This document shows positions 46,401 to 58,400 of a stretch of 64,000 nt of DNA, piece by piece. Numbering within the stretch: the stretch's first letter is position 1; each line of letters opens with the position of its first letter. Below the pieces are notes generated by a model, which had not been told where the DNA came from, did not search any database, and worked only from the letters and a program-made list of their open reading frames with translations. The stretch covers positions 62,001 through 126,000 of the forward strand of contig JAKSZP010010597.1 of assembly GCA_022478985.1 (NCBI GenBank), written 5' to 3'. Both the position numbers and the translations under genes were made by a program. This DNA is from Massospora cicadina. Taxonomy: Eukaryota > Entomophthoromycota > Entomophthoromycetes > Entomophthorales > Entomophthoraceae.

Positions 46401-47211
46401 GATTTTGTTAAAGTTGCCTCTTCCACCCACGTGGAAAATCCTGGCAATGCGAGCTCTGGGGGGCGGATTTTGCACCAATGTGGGGCCTTTGCAACTGTGA
46501 TGGGTAAGTGGTATGTTATTGAGACCAGTCGGTTATTGGAGAATTCCATTTTCGTTGTTTTGAAGCGGGAGATGTGGGGTTGGAATTTCGCCGGCGCTAG
46601 AATAAGGTCGATGCGGGTCATGGACCTTAATTGGCCATTGTGGATGTGGGGATGCATCATGTTTTTGAGCAGTGGGGCATGTTGTGGCAGTGCATCCATT
46701 AACCCAAGGGTGGCTTTTAGAACGCGTAGTTCTACGTGACCCTGTGGGGCATGGGGTGAGGGTGGCCACTGGTCCGTTGGTGAGGTTAGCCAACAGTTCA
46801 TGTTGCCAATTAGGAAAGAATTGGGGGGTAGCGGGAGGGATTTGACCGACAAGAAAAATTCCTGACGCTCATGTGCACCATTTGGGGTGTAAATGTTGAC
46901 GATTGTGTGTGCAACATCGGCCCATGAGAAGGTGACAACGGGCACTCAGCCATTTATGAATGTTTCTGAAGATGTAACTTTGAAAAAATTGTTTTTCCAA
47001 ATTAGCACCCCACAGTGCTTTGACCAAAAGGAAAGGGATGGTAGGAGCATTGTTTTCCAAGCTTCCTCGGAACATCATGGACAGTGGGACTCCTGGATGG
47101 CCAGGATATCCACGGGTAAATTGTTTTGTAAAAAACTCAGTTTCCTAGCCCGGGATGGGGAGGCCTTGAGTCTGGCAATATTCAACATCCCTAAAATGAG
47201 GTTTCCCCCAT
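43480..47211 (-). pseudogene. LINE-A ORF2 (copy 4), broken
   Basis: The ATG is complementary to 47209-47211. The endonuclease spans about 47200-46450 (NIYTPNG, MNCW, RIDLILAP, and FSNNRLV where relatives have SDHRLV). The reverse transcriptase is open at 44896-45858 (320 codons): FIPRRSIWDN, KAYDRVNWEYL, GLRQGDPLRPLLYNFS and FADDCVVG. The connection domain is open at 44165-44743. The C-terminal knuckle CVVCGQYGTLFHRLEKC lies near 44030-43980. The exact 3' stop is uncertain because of frameshifts after about 43930. Confidence 0.85.
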
Positions 47212-47217
47212 CACACC

Positions 47218-48631
47218 TTAGGTGCGAGGGGTGGGCCCCTGGGCCCACCAGCCTCTTTCAGGTCCCCACGGGCTTTCACAGAAGCGCGGATATTAGCAGC
47301 AACGCTATCAGGGTTTTTGTTAATTTTTGTGGAAAGAGTCACGTTGTCTTTGGCCTTTGCTTTTTGTTTTCCCAACGTCGGACAAATTTTTTGCAGTTCA
47401 GATAAGTTTGGTGCACCATCGAATGGGGCAAAAAAATTTTTTTTGGTTGGGATAGGTCCCAAGTCAGTTTCAACCGAGGCTTGGGTGCAGCGATTGGGTG
47501 AGATCAAATCTCCCATCGGATCCTCAGGTTGAGTGGCCCATTTGGCATGGGCCTCCCAATCTGATTGGGTGATGGATTCCCGAGTTGCTTCCGCCATGAA
47601 GGTCTCCATGTCCTCCTGGCGTTGTGAGTGTGGGATGGTGTTGGTGGCCTTGGCCGCTTCCTTGGCCGCGGTCCTACGGGCCTGCTTTGCCTTCTTCCGC
47701 TCCTGCGGGGTGATGGGCTTTACCAATAGGTAGCAGCCTTGTGCTCCCCACGGGAAAGCATCCTTGGTGCTTGTGGTTGGTTTGTAGTGCGCCTCTCCGC
47801 TGGCCATGGCCGCTGAGGGGTGCTCTTGGAATGTGACGCCCTCTTTGATGGGCATGCGTGCACCTTATGGCTGAACACATCACAGTAGGTGCAAATGGGG
47901 GCGCGCTGTCCACGATTACCCGGAATGCGTGGGTGGTGTGCCCTTTGATGTCAATAAAGGTGGAGTGCGGGATCTGGGTTAGGTCCTTTGCAATCTCCTC
48001 GGTTGGGGTCAGAACTGCGATGGCTTTGCCAGTGCACAGGTGTGGCATCAGCGTGAAATGTTGCATTTTGAAAGATTGTATTTCGCCATATATGGCGAGA
48101 CCATCTTTCAGGTGTTGCTCCAAAATGTCACGTTTTACCATAGTAGGCAAAAAGTCAAACGTGAGGAAAATTTGGTTTGATTTTTTCCATCTGGTGCGTT
48201 TAGTTTTGATGACCTGTTGCCCTTTGGGGAGGTTGATCACTATGCGCACCGCTGCAGCCTCATCTGCTGCTATTTTGCTTTTGAAACCTAGGTCCAGCCA
48301 ACCGCATGACATGGAGTGAGGTGCAACGTACACTGCGGTCAGGAAAATTTTGTGTACATCTTCACAAAATTTTTCCCATAGGCCCGTTTTTTGGATGTCC
48401 AGATACACATGGACTCCGAATTCCACCGATGAAAGTGGCTGGGAATGTGGCGTGTTGATGTACTGGTTGCATCGTGCTTGCCACGCAAGTATCTCCGGGG
48501 AAATTGTGACCGCCAGTTTTTTTAGATTTTTTTTCTATTCCGCCAGATTCTCTGGGGCGTTTTTGAACGTTAGAGGCCGCGGGCCTTCCGCCTGCTCCTC
48601 TTGCCTTTCTTGCCCAACTGCTCCCAGACAT
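47218..48631 (-). pseudogene. LINE-A ORF1 (copy 4), frameshifted
   Basis: Starts at the ATG complementary to 48629-48631 and ends at TAA (complement of 47218-47220). Three overlapping frames (48362-48631, 47674-48426, 47211-47855) together cover the whole protein, so only a few single-base changes separate it from an open gene. The knuckle region (near 47885-47845) is where one frame change falls. Confidence 0.85.
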
Positions 48632-48896
48632 GGGCGCAGACTAATCCCCTCTATGAGATTATCAAACTAGATTTAGTCTTGAATTTAATGGGTTGCAAAA
48701 GTGTTTGCAACGAGAAAGAAAAGTTGTAAGTATTGACTTTATAAGAGAGTAATTTTTTCTTACCCCCTGTGGAACTAATAAAAATATAAAAAACCAACTA
48801 TTTAATTATTTTAACTTTTTTCATTATCCTGAATATAAGTGGTTAACTAACTCCTTAAAATATTTCTCCTAGCAGTAGATAAACGTTATTCTTCTG

Positions 48897-48946
48897 ACAA
48901 CAGTGTATCAACCTATTAGGTTGGGATCACCTAATGCTAAAAAATG
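48897..48946 (+). mobile_element. 50-bp LINE-B 3' tail insertion
   Basis: ACAACAGTGTATCAACCTAT, then TAGGTTGGGATCACCTAATG and CTAAAAAATG, lies between 16-bp duplications with two mismatches (AAACGTTATTCTTCTG 48881-48896; AAACGTAATTCTCCTG 48947-48962). The other Gypsy-1 LTR has the empty site near 4165-4185. Confidence 0.75.
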
Positions 48947-49028
48947 AAACGTAATTCTCCTGCGATTAATTGTTAGAATTTGGGCTAAAAATGCACCAGC
49001 GAGCACAATAAAAGCCTATTTTCCAACA

Positions 49029-50340
49029 TTCATATCTAGCATCATTCTTTGAACTAACACAGCGGCTATATAGTTGTCCTCTGCCCCTGTGTCTACCAGC
49101 GCCCAGAGTTTGTCCTCACCCTCCCTTGTTTCCCCTAATCTGTAATGAAAGTGTAACATTTAGATAAGATGTCATATTTTCTAAACTGATAGAGGTGACG
49201 CATGCTAGGGTAATGTGGAAGTTTTAGGTAGGACTGGGAGTATATTCTCTGGGGGTTTTGGAGGGGGTCACCCCATTGGCAGAGCCATGGGGTGATCCTT
49301 AAGAGGGCTCCAGCGAGGAGCTTGGTACAGGCTCAGACTTGGTGCACTGGCCGTGGAGCTTCCCATGTTGTGATGTAAGGTGGGATTCCGCCTGAGCTAA
49401 CACCATTTGCCCCTCCACCTTAGTTGTGGATTAGACTTTCTCATTGAGGTTGGCTTTCAGATGATTGGCAGCAACTACAGTGAGGATGTCAGGGCAGAGG
49501 CTGTAGTGGAACATCTGTGTGATCTCGGGGAGGTTACTTTGGCTACCTTGGCCAACAGGCGGTAAACTTGGGCATACTCCATGCCTGACTTCTTCCCTTG
49601 TGTGATCTACAGGAGGGCATACCAAGCTGCATTTTGGGATTCTTTGGGCGTGGTCACTCTCTCAACCAATTGGAGACATTTTTCCAGGGTGAGAGGATGA
49701 GCATACTGGGTTCCCAATAGCTCATTGAAGTCTGAAAGCTTTCTGGGTAGGAAGGCCACTACTTGAGCAATCTGAAGTGACACATGGGTAGTTCCTCCTG
49801 AGGCGGCAGTTAGCCTGGCTGAAGTTTTATAAAAAATTAGTTGCATGTAGTGTGCTTAGCTCCTTAGGAGCAAAGAGTTGTCAGAATTATGGTGAGGGCT
49901 GCAGAAAACGGGTTAGATTTTTACATGCCCATGAGAGAGGAGGAAACTGGTGGCTTCTCTTATGAGGAACAGGAAAGAGAAGATGACCATCAGAAACGTG
50001 GTTTGTGTTCATACCACGCAGGCAAGGCTGATTTTGAAGGCTTATGCACCATATCTAGAAACTGAGACATAATGTTTTATGAGCTCGCCTAATGTGATGG
50101 ATGGGGTCCCTTAACACTGCCACAAAGAGTTGGGCAAGAGGGCTCAGGTAAGTGTCCACAAGCAGGATAACTGTTAATTTTAATGTGAAACAGGTTAAAA
50201 CTACTGAGTTGGTTTGCACAGGGTATTATCCACTGAACAACGGAATGGCCAATATGCAGATTGCCAATCCTCAATAGAAACCAATATATATGATATGGAA
50301 CAATTGCCCTAAGTGACACTTTTATTGTAAATAATAATAT
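49029..50340 (-). pseudogene. Gypsy gag and protease fragment, minus strand
   Basis: The complement of 49607-49846 encodes FLPRKLSDFNELLGTQYAHP and LTLEKCLQLVERVTTP, gag-like. Near 49110-49060 a protease active site reads ALVDTGAEDNYIAAVLVQRM. Homology is cut at 49028 by the Gypsy-1 LTR. It belongs to a Gypsy family different from 1, 2 and 3; the rest of its pol gene was not found next to 1566. Positions 49850-50340 hold no product I recognise. Confidence 0.55.
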
Positions 50341-50699
50341 GCATAACTTATCTGCGGACTACTAAAAAACCTCCCCCTCTCATTCTTCCGCTCAAATGCT
50401 TATCTCAGTATTCTAAGTCAAATACACCCTCTGCTTAGTAATCTCCTATTCGTTTCATTTTAGGAGTTTTTGTCTATCTCAAGGGTTTGGTGAAATTCCT
50501 TAAATTTGCTGAACTATCATGGCTACTTATAATTTGCTTCATATCAATATATTTTCTACTCAATCTTGAGGCTCACCTGTACTCTGATTTATGATCTTCC
50601 AGAATTTATAGCTTATCATCCAGTTATTTCATTATATTGACATTATCTACCCTTTGACTGGACAATAAGCAACTATTGCTTGTATGTTCAAAGGAACTT

Positions 50700-53330
50700 C
50701 AAGTGAACTTGGTTGATAATCTGACCACCCGTGTGTTCATTAATGTATAAGCATTGATACCAGTTTTCTTGATTATTTCAAACAGCCCAATCCAAATGTT
50801 AGCGAGCTTGTTATTAATTCAAATCCATGTTAGTCTGGAACAAGACATGATCCCTTACAGAAAACTGCGGGAATCCGCTACATCTACTCTGGTCAGCGCC
50901 TGATCATGAAACTTCTTAGAAAAACTGGTGTAGTATGCTTTTATTTTGTAGTATGATCAGCGTCTCCATTAAATTGGTCAAAAAAAGCTGCAGTTCCAAG
51001 CTGCCAGTATCTTCCACGCAAGAGTAAAGCAGGGCAGGTACAGTTGGCTGTCTACCATATAGCAGTTTTAATAGACTTTTGCCAATGGTTAAATGGTAGC
51101 TAATATAATATCCAAAGACAGTTGAGGGTAGGGGGGTACTTTATCCATAGGGTCAATCATTCACAAGCTTGCAGAGTATGTTTACCAATGTTCCATTGAC
51201 CTGTTCACCAATCCATTGGATTCCAGATGGTAGGATGTAGTCAAGACCCCATGGATTGCCAACTTTTCGTTCAACTTGGGCAGGATATGTGAAGTGAAAT
51301 TTGTTCTGTTGTCCATTAAGATGTACTGCGGACAGCTTTCACTATATGATGCACTCCATAATAAACTTTTTGGTGGTGACAACCCTAAAACTATTTATAT
51401 CTCTGACTTCCACCTATCTCATCAGATGATCAATTGATATTATTATATACTTAGATTGGTTTGAGCCAGTTGGTAAAGGTTCCACTACATCAAGGGAACC
51501 AGTATGTATGGTGAACCAGGGCTTAACCAAATAGTATGTGGACTTCTTGTGGAAAGGTTTCTCTACTTGGCACTGATGACAACAGCTAACTAACTCCAGC
51601 ACGTCATAATGTATACTCTCCCAATAGTAGTTGGATCATAAAAATTTTAACGTTTTCTGCAACCCACCATGTCCTACCGCCTGATGTGTATCTATAATAA
51701 TCGCTGATCTAGCAGAGGGTTTAGGGAAACTCAGTGTCAATTCCCCATTCCGCTTATATAGTTCACCATCACATAAGAAGGTGTACTTTTTAAGCCCATC
51801 TAGCACTTTGATCACTTGCAGCGGCTAATCATGGTATTTGCCCACCAAAATCTTCTAATACATAATATTAGCCAAATCTTCCATAATAGCGAACGTTGGT
51901 AGCCATGAAAGACAGTCTGCATTTTGATGCTTTGCTCCCAGCCATTATAAAATCTCAAAATCATACATTTAGAGCTTCAACGCCCATCGGTGATCCATCC
52001 TTCATGTTCATAGAGATTTTGCAGCCAGCGCAAGGAGGCATGATCAAATACCACTTGGAATTTCACACCATGGAGGTATACTCAAAACTGTTTATATGCA
52101 TAAATCACCACTAAGCTCTCCTGCTCAGTCATGGTGTAATTTCATTCATGACAGTTTAAGCTTTGGCTACAAAACGCGACAGGGTGCTCTATGCTGTCAT
52201 CATCCTTCTGATATAATACTGCCCATATTTCAAAAAGTGATGTATCCATTTGTACTATAAATTGTTTTTCAAAGTTGAGATATTAAAAAATGGGTTTGCT
52301 CGCCAATGCAGTTTTTAAGGCATCAAAAGCGTTTTGGCATTGTTCTGTCAAGTTACAAGTAGATTTTTCTTAAACAACTTAAAGAGCGGTGCCCCTATAA
52401 AAATAAGTTAGAAATGAACTGCTGGTAGTAACTGAAAATCCCCAAGAACACTTAAATATCTCGTTTATTACCTGGCTGGGTCATCTTGCTTATAGCTTCC
52501 ACCTTGCAAGCTTCGGTTTAAGCCCTTTTCAGTCCACCACAAAACCAAGGTATTCCATTTTCTCTTTGAAAAAAATGAAACTTCTGGGCCTTGATCTTGA
52601 TATCAGCATCGGTAAGTCAGAGGAGTACTTGTTCCAGGTGGTCAAGATGCTCTGTGAACATTTGTAAGAAATTGTTGATATCATCAAGGTAAACTAAAAC
52701 GCATGACAGCTTCAAGTCACCTAAGATCATATTCAATAGCATGCTGGAACGTAGCTAAGCGTTGCACAAACCCTGTGGCATAATGTAGGCTGGAATAACC
52801 CCTTTGAAGTGATTATGGCACATTTCTCACATTCTCCCGCTGGCAATTTGATCTGCCAGTAGCCTGATATCAAATCCATGGCAGAAAGAGATTAGCCCCT
52901 CCAAGTGGATCTAACATGCTGTCAATCCGTGGAGGAGGGTAGGAATTTTTCTTTGTAACAATATTGAGCTTTTATTAGTCAATGACCACCCAGTTTGTGC
53001 CATCTTTTTTCTTAACAATAAACGCTGGCAATGCCCATGGACTATTAGATGGCTCTAATATCCCTTGTTCAATGTATTTGTCTACCTCGCTAAATACAAC
53101 CTCTTCTTCCACTTTTGAGCACCATATAGGCTGTGAACAAATGGGAGGTTGATCTCCCGTGTCTACTCAATACACTACCCTTGGGTGCACCCCAAAGCGT
53201 GGTCATAAGAGGCCAAAAATCTTGGTATTCTTCAAATAAAGCCATCGCCCTATTTTTCTGTTTCTCTGACGATCTAATTATAGATTCACATGGAACCACT
53301 GCTATCACGCCTGTGAGATTATTAGGATTA
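50700..53330 (-). pseudogene. Gypsy-4 pol: reverse transcriptase to integrase, broken
   Basis: In order on the complement: a linker with MALFEEYQDFWPLMT (about 53230), reverse transcriptase with VIDYRKLNIVTKKNSYPPPR (about 52985-52930), FSAMDLISGYWQIKLPAGE and YLDDINNFLQMFTEHLDHLE with an intact YLDD (about 52705-52640). RNase H follows near 52200-52050. The integrase shows SCCHQCQVEKPFHKKSTYYL (about 51590), then CPQYILMDNRTNFTSHILPK and HLESNGLVNRSMEHW (51182-51382). Stops and frameshifts are frequent. No LTR was recognised, and 50341-50700 shows nothing I can name. Confidence 0.7.
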
Positions 53331-53549
53331 GATCACTTTTTTATATACATTCCTGTTTCAATAGTCAGGAAGAGTTTCAGCCAATATATCATCAATTATG
53401 CTATGTGTCTTACAGTATTTCCTAACCATTTGGAAGCTCACAAAGCTAAACAATGATATTTGATTCTTTTTGTATATTTATTTGAGGCAAGCCGTCTGGG
53501 GACGGACATTACTGAAGCTAAAACTAGACTAAAAAACTAACGTAACTAC

Positions 53550-55340
53550 TTGGTTCAAACAAAATGCCCTAATGAGCGGATTGAGTGAAATGCTTCAAAA
53601 ACCAATCAACCAGGTGGGCAGCGGAAACCGCTTATCCCTCTATGGCGGAAGGGCAGGGGGGTCAGGGGGCTCATCTTAAGCAGACTCTTTGGCATCAGCT
53701 TCTTCCTCCAATAGTAGGGTGCGTGTCATGGCAGACAGTAATGGCGTTGGGGCATCTGCAGCATGGGGTTCGATATCTTTAATAATTGTGATTTCCTGGA
53801 AATTGCCAGCTAGGTAAATGGCACTGAGATATTAGGTTAAAGCTTTTTCAGCTTTGATGCGGGCGTCTGGGAGTTTAACAAACGTGGCAATGTTGGTTTG
53901 GGTTATTTTTTCTTTGGATTCCATGCTAAAGTTGCCACGTTCTTGATAGAATTGTTTACATTTTTGTGTAGCTGGTTCACTGTTATTTTACTTTTTGGGG
54001 TTAAGGTTGTGGGGAAAACAGGAGGTGGAATCCCTCCTGTGAGCATTGCTACTGATTTAGCGATGGTTTACGCAGGGGACAACAATCTAGTGTTGCAGCT
54101 GCTTTGACTGCAAGCTGGTGATCACTGCAAAACAATTTGGCGTTTGGCTCTGGGGTGTATAGTTGGAGGGTATCTGGCGTCCCATTCTGCATTAATGAAC
54201 CGCTTGATTTGCAGAGATGGTTCTTCAATGAACTTACCTGATTAGTCAATTTCAGCAAATAATTCCCTTGGGTTTTGGTTGAATTGGATTGGGGAATCAG
54301 CGTACAGTTGAGATTTGGTTGATTCATCTAAGGAAGCATGGGATTAAACTGGGATCCAATCCGATGCTTGATTGGAGAAATTATTTATGGCATTGGGGTG
54401 AGGAGGAGGCTGATTGGTGGCTGCAAGTGCAGCTGCAGCAACAGGCTTTGGGGGTGGGGGAGGTATGATTGTGCCCCATACTGGAAATTGTACAGGGTGG
54501 GCAGCGGATTGGAGTTTGACAGATGAGTCATCCAATCCGCCAGAAGTGGTTGATGAGGGGCACTTGCATTTTGAGTGGTCTAACTTGAAACATGATGGAC
54601 AGATCATCCGCCTGCCTTCAATGTGGGCCCAAAATGGATGGTCAGGCGCTGAGGGAATAATGGGTGTGGTGGAAATGATGCCACAATTTTATTAAATTAA
54701 GAGTGATCATGGCATATGCCCAAGGCCCAGCGAGTTGTGTGGCCCCATTTGGGACTACAAATTCCAAGATGGGGTTGGAGCCATAGGCTGCCAAACTGTC
54801 CATTAGCTCCTGGTGGAGCACTTCAGGGGGAGGTGGGTGGGCAAGCCTGCAAACTGAACCACCAAGGTGGTGTCCACTGGGAGCCAAGTCCGAGTTGTGG
54901 GGAGAGTGGTGCCCTGGAATACCAGGGGCACAGTTGCTGCAGTGGCAGCGTCAGCTTTGCAGGTGAAGCTGAAGTTGAAATACCCCTTGTTGGGGCGGAA
55001 ACCTATATAACCAGTGGGTGTCATCACCGCCTGTGCCATTTTGATAATGTCTTGGTTGTGGTATGGGTATAGTTTCCAATATTTTTCCTTTAAGCCATAG
55101 TGAATGTTGCTCTAGGGGAGCACTAGGGGGCAGTGAGGTACTGCTTGGGTACAAGCAAGGTGGGCGTCGAGGTCCTTAGGTGGAATGAATTGACCCATGG
55201 GTTTGGAGTGACTGGGTGAACAAGTCCTAGCGCGTTTTCCTGCCAGATGAAAAATTGCGGGGGGAGTTTCACTGCTGCCCCATGCTGGAGCAGCCTGCGG
55301 AGAATCCAAGGACATTGGAGCAAAACTACTATGGACAAAT
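53550..55340 (-). pseudogene. NA2 ORF1-like protein gene, degraded
   Basis: The N-terminal part lies at 55340-54800, including TPTGYIGFRPNKGYFNFSF and VVQFAGLPTHLP (54803-55039). The next frame gives EVLHQELMDSLAAYGSNPIL (54642-54887). The zinc knuckle CPSCFKLDHSKCKC is complete at about 54597-54556 and is followed by a proline-rich linker (PPPPPKPVAAAA). The C-terminal region (54327-53550) is degraded. Homology to LINE-A ORF1 covers the part up to the knuckle. Confidence 0.65.
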
Positions 55341-55439
55341 TTGATTTGTTTTATTTTAAAGTTTAAATTTATTGCGGGGAAGGCCGACCATGGGACGGAC
55401 ACTTCCAAATATGACTCAGATGAGACAAAACTTAGTACC

Positions 55440-58400
55440 AGGGGAGGCACCCCAGAGAAGCGATGCTATCTCTTGTTGCCAGCGGGAACGCCACTTATGG
55501 GAAGGGGAGGGAACGTGTGTAGGGGACGTAGCCACTATTGAGCACGTGTGGAGGAAGGGGTCTGATTTGATGAACCAGACTGGGAACCAGGAGGAGACCA
55601 GCTATCGGCGACGCGGTGGGAGATATCCAAACATCCATGCTTGAAAGTGATCCACCAAATGAGACCGGAATCTGTGGACAGCTTTGGGGAGGGTGGGGAT
55701 GGATCCAGCGATGGCATCCAAGAAAATCGTGTGGATAGTCCACATGGCGATTGCAACCACCAGAGCATGGAGGGAGGGTGGGAGGGGGAGGCCATTGATG
55801 AAGCAAACATATCTCTTGACAGACTGAAGGGATGTGTTTGATCCTGGCCTAGCAGACGTTGGACTTCGCGCCATATTACTTTAGAGGTGGGGCACTTCTC
55901 CAGGCGGTGAAACAGCATTCCATACTGGCCACACACGACACAGGATGAGTGTAAAGCATTAGAGCGTTCAGCTGTATGATACACCCGCCTCAGGTAGCGC
56001 CACACATGGGAGCGGACTTGAGGCTGCAACAGAGGATGGTGTGCGTATTTCCAGATAGTCTTTTGGGTCTCAGTGGAATAAGGGATGTCCATCATGTCCA
56101 GGTAGTCCACCCTGGATAGGACTTGGGGTCGAATGGGGATCACGCCATCATGGATGGGTAGCCCCTGTACCTCTTGTGTGAACTGAGGAGAGGGGCGGCC
56201 TCTTTGGGTTGTATGTCCACTAATACGAATTCTCCACTCTGCGCTTCGCATGGAGAGTAGGATTCGTTTGTAGTGGGTTTTGGTCCCGTGAGGACCTGTG
56301 GCTGATGTGTGTGATGCGAGGTATTTCATCAGGGAGTGGGGGTTCGATGGATTGTTGAGGCCCAAGGCTCAGGAGAAGTTGGAGTGGGCCACGCGGGACC
56401 AGTGTTGGAATGGGAGTGTAGGAGCAGTGACGGCCGCAATCCAGGTGCCCAGGATCTTGGCGGCATGGGATTTGAAGTCAAGTAGGCCCATGCCACCATG
56501 ATGATGAGGGCCAAACATGACCTCTAGCCGTACTGGTGGAGGGCGGCTGGACCAAAGCCAACCTTGTAGCAAAGCATACAGGGATTTGAAGAAGCTTGGG
56601 GAGAAGGGGATGGCGTGGGCTCCGAACCAGACTTTGGATAGGAGCATAGAGTTGGCAAGAACAACCCTGCCAGTGAGGGTAGTAGGGTGGGCTCTGAGAG
56701 AAGCGATTCGCTTCATCACGTTGTCCAGTATATGGCACTCCATTACTGCTGACGCGTATCCACCTGCCTCCAACCACACGCCCAGATGGCGTAACGGTCC
56801 TATGGTAGGTCGTGGCACAAAGGGGAGCACCAGTGGAGCGGTGTGTGTTGAGTTAGTAAGGCGTGGACTGTTTGGAGCAGATGGGCTGGGTTGGGAACTA
56901 CTTGCTGGGGCCCAGCAGTTCTGAAACTGACCAAGGAGGATGATTTTGGTTTTGGAGGCGTTCAGTGCCGCGTTGCTTGCCCTGAAATTTTTGGATGAGG
57001 GCTTCAAGCGCGCGTGCATCTTTGTTATTAGACACCCCCACCACGCAATCATCTGCAAATGCCATCATCTTGACTGGGGTTTGGCCTGGCACATGGACCC
57101 CAGTGAGTTGGGCATTCACATTTTGCAGTAGTGGGTCAAGGCTGAAGTTGTATAAGAGTGGGCTGAGGGGGTCCCCTTGTCGCAGGCCCCTTTGAGGACG
57201 GATTACTTCTGTTAGGAAACCTGGGCCGCGCACTGCCATTGTTGCAGATTCTGTGAGCAGCATCACCCAGTTAATGAAGCGGGGAGGTAGGCGGAATTGT
57301 TGGAGGCAGGCCCTAAGGTATTCACAGTTTACTCTATCATAGGCCTTTTGTTGGTCCAATAATATAAGTGCCCCAGAGGCTGTGGACTGACACACATTAG
57401 CCACAGAGTGCACGTTATCCCAAATCGACCTTCTGGGGATGAAACCGAATTGTTCTGGGGAGTTGGTGGCAGATGCTATAATCCCTAAATGGTTAGCAAT
57501 GATTTTTGGTAAAATTTTGGTGTCTTTGTTTGTTAGAGAAATGGGGCGCCAGTTGAGTAAGTCTAGCCTATCCCCTGTCTTAAAGAGTGTGACTGTAAAG
57601 GCATCATGTCCTCCTGGTAGGAGGAGCATTTCCAACAGGCTTTGGTTGAGTGAGGCTAACAGCAATGGGGATATATATTTGAAATTTTTTTTGTAGAACT
57701 CATATGGAGTGCCATCTGGGCCTGGGCATTTTTGGTTTGGCGCACTGCGAATGGTAGTCCATAATTCGTTTGGAGTAATCAAATTCATTATTTCGAGTAT
57801 CAGAAAATGGTGCAGATATGAGCTCGATCGAGAAATTCCGCCATTTCGGCCAGCTGAATTGGTTTGGCTCGGTATAACTCAGAGTAATATCTTTGCATTT
57901 CGATTGCCACTTCAGCCAGTGTGTCCACAATAGAATTATCCGATCTTTGCACCTGTGTGCAGGCCATGCTCTGGTGCAGTGCAAAATTTTTTTGAAGAAG
58001 TATGCAGTGCACTTGTCGCCTTTAGTGATGCGTGTGGCCCTGTATTGGACACAAACCCGATGTTTGTGTTGCCTTTCAAGTGCGTTGAGGTGGGCGGCTG
58101 CCTCCACCCACTTCTGGCCCCATGCAGGGCTATATCCTGAGGCTGGAATGTTGGACTCCAAGTGGGCCAATTCCACCAGCGCTTACAATATAACTGCTGA
58201 TGTGGCTCGTGAGCGTCTGGATGAGAGATGGCAATAGTGGCGGATGGTGTCTTCTTTGAAAGTTGCCCATGTGGAAATGGGGCCCGCGCAAAATGGTGCA
58301 ACAAATGATTTTGCCAAAGTTGCCTCTTCCACCCACATGGAAAGTCCTGGCAATGCGAGCTCTGGGGGGCGGATTTTGCACCAATATGGGGCCTTTGCAA

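Larger units (their letters stand above)
43442..48727 (-). mobile_element. LINE-A copy 4, full length, minus strand
   Basis: A 5.29 kb element lies between perfect 14-bp duplications AAGTATTGACTTTA (43428-43441 and 48728-48741). On the complement it has the full order of 5' hairpin, ORF1, ORF2 and tail, ending in TTAAAAA-type repeats (43442-43470). It is one of the best-preserved copies but has frameshifts in both ORFs. Confidence 0.95.
1567..49028 (+). mobile_element. Gypsy-1, Ty3/Gypsy retrotransposon split by nested insertions
   Basis: LTRs starting TGTCA and ending CCAACA occur at both ends (1567-4246 and 42949-49028). With insertions removed the element is about 6.4 kb: LTRs of about 715-745 bp and about 5 kb of interior. 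Interior segments are 4247-5265, 17382-21054 and about 42665-42948, encoding gag, aspartic protease, reverse transcriptase, RNase H and integrase in that order on the plus strand. All genes are broken. Flanking 5-mers (TACAG on the left, TTCAT on the right) do not match, so the outer insertion site is old or rearranged. Confidence 0.8.
42949..49028 (+). repeat. Gypsy-1 3' LTR with LINE-A and LINE-B tail inserted
   Basis: Starts TGTCACATAATTACAAG and ends TTTTCCAACA. It is split by LINE-A copy 4 (43442-48727) and a 50-bp LINE-B tail. The net length is about 715 bp. The motif CCCTTTTATAGGGTT near 43203 is an antisense TATA, as in Gypsy-3. Confidence 0.75.
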
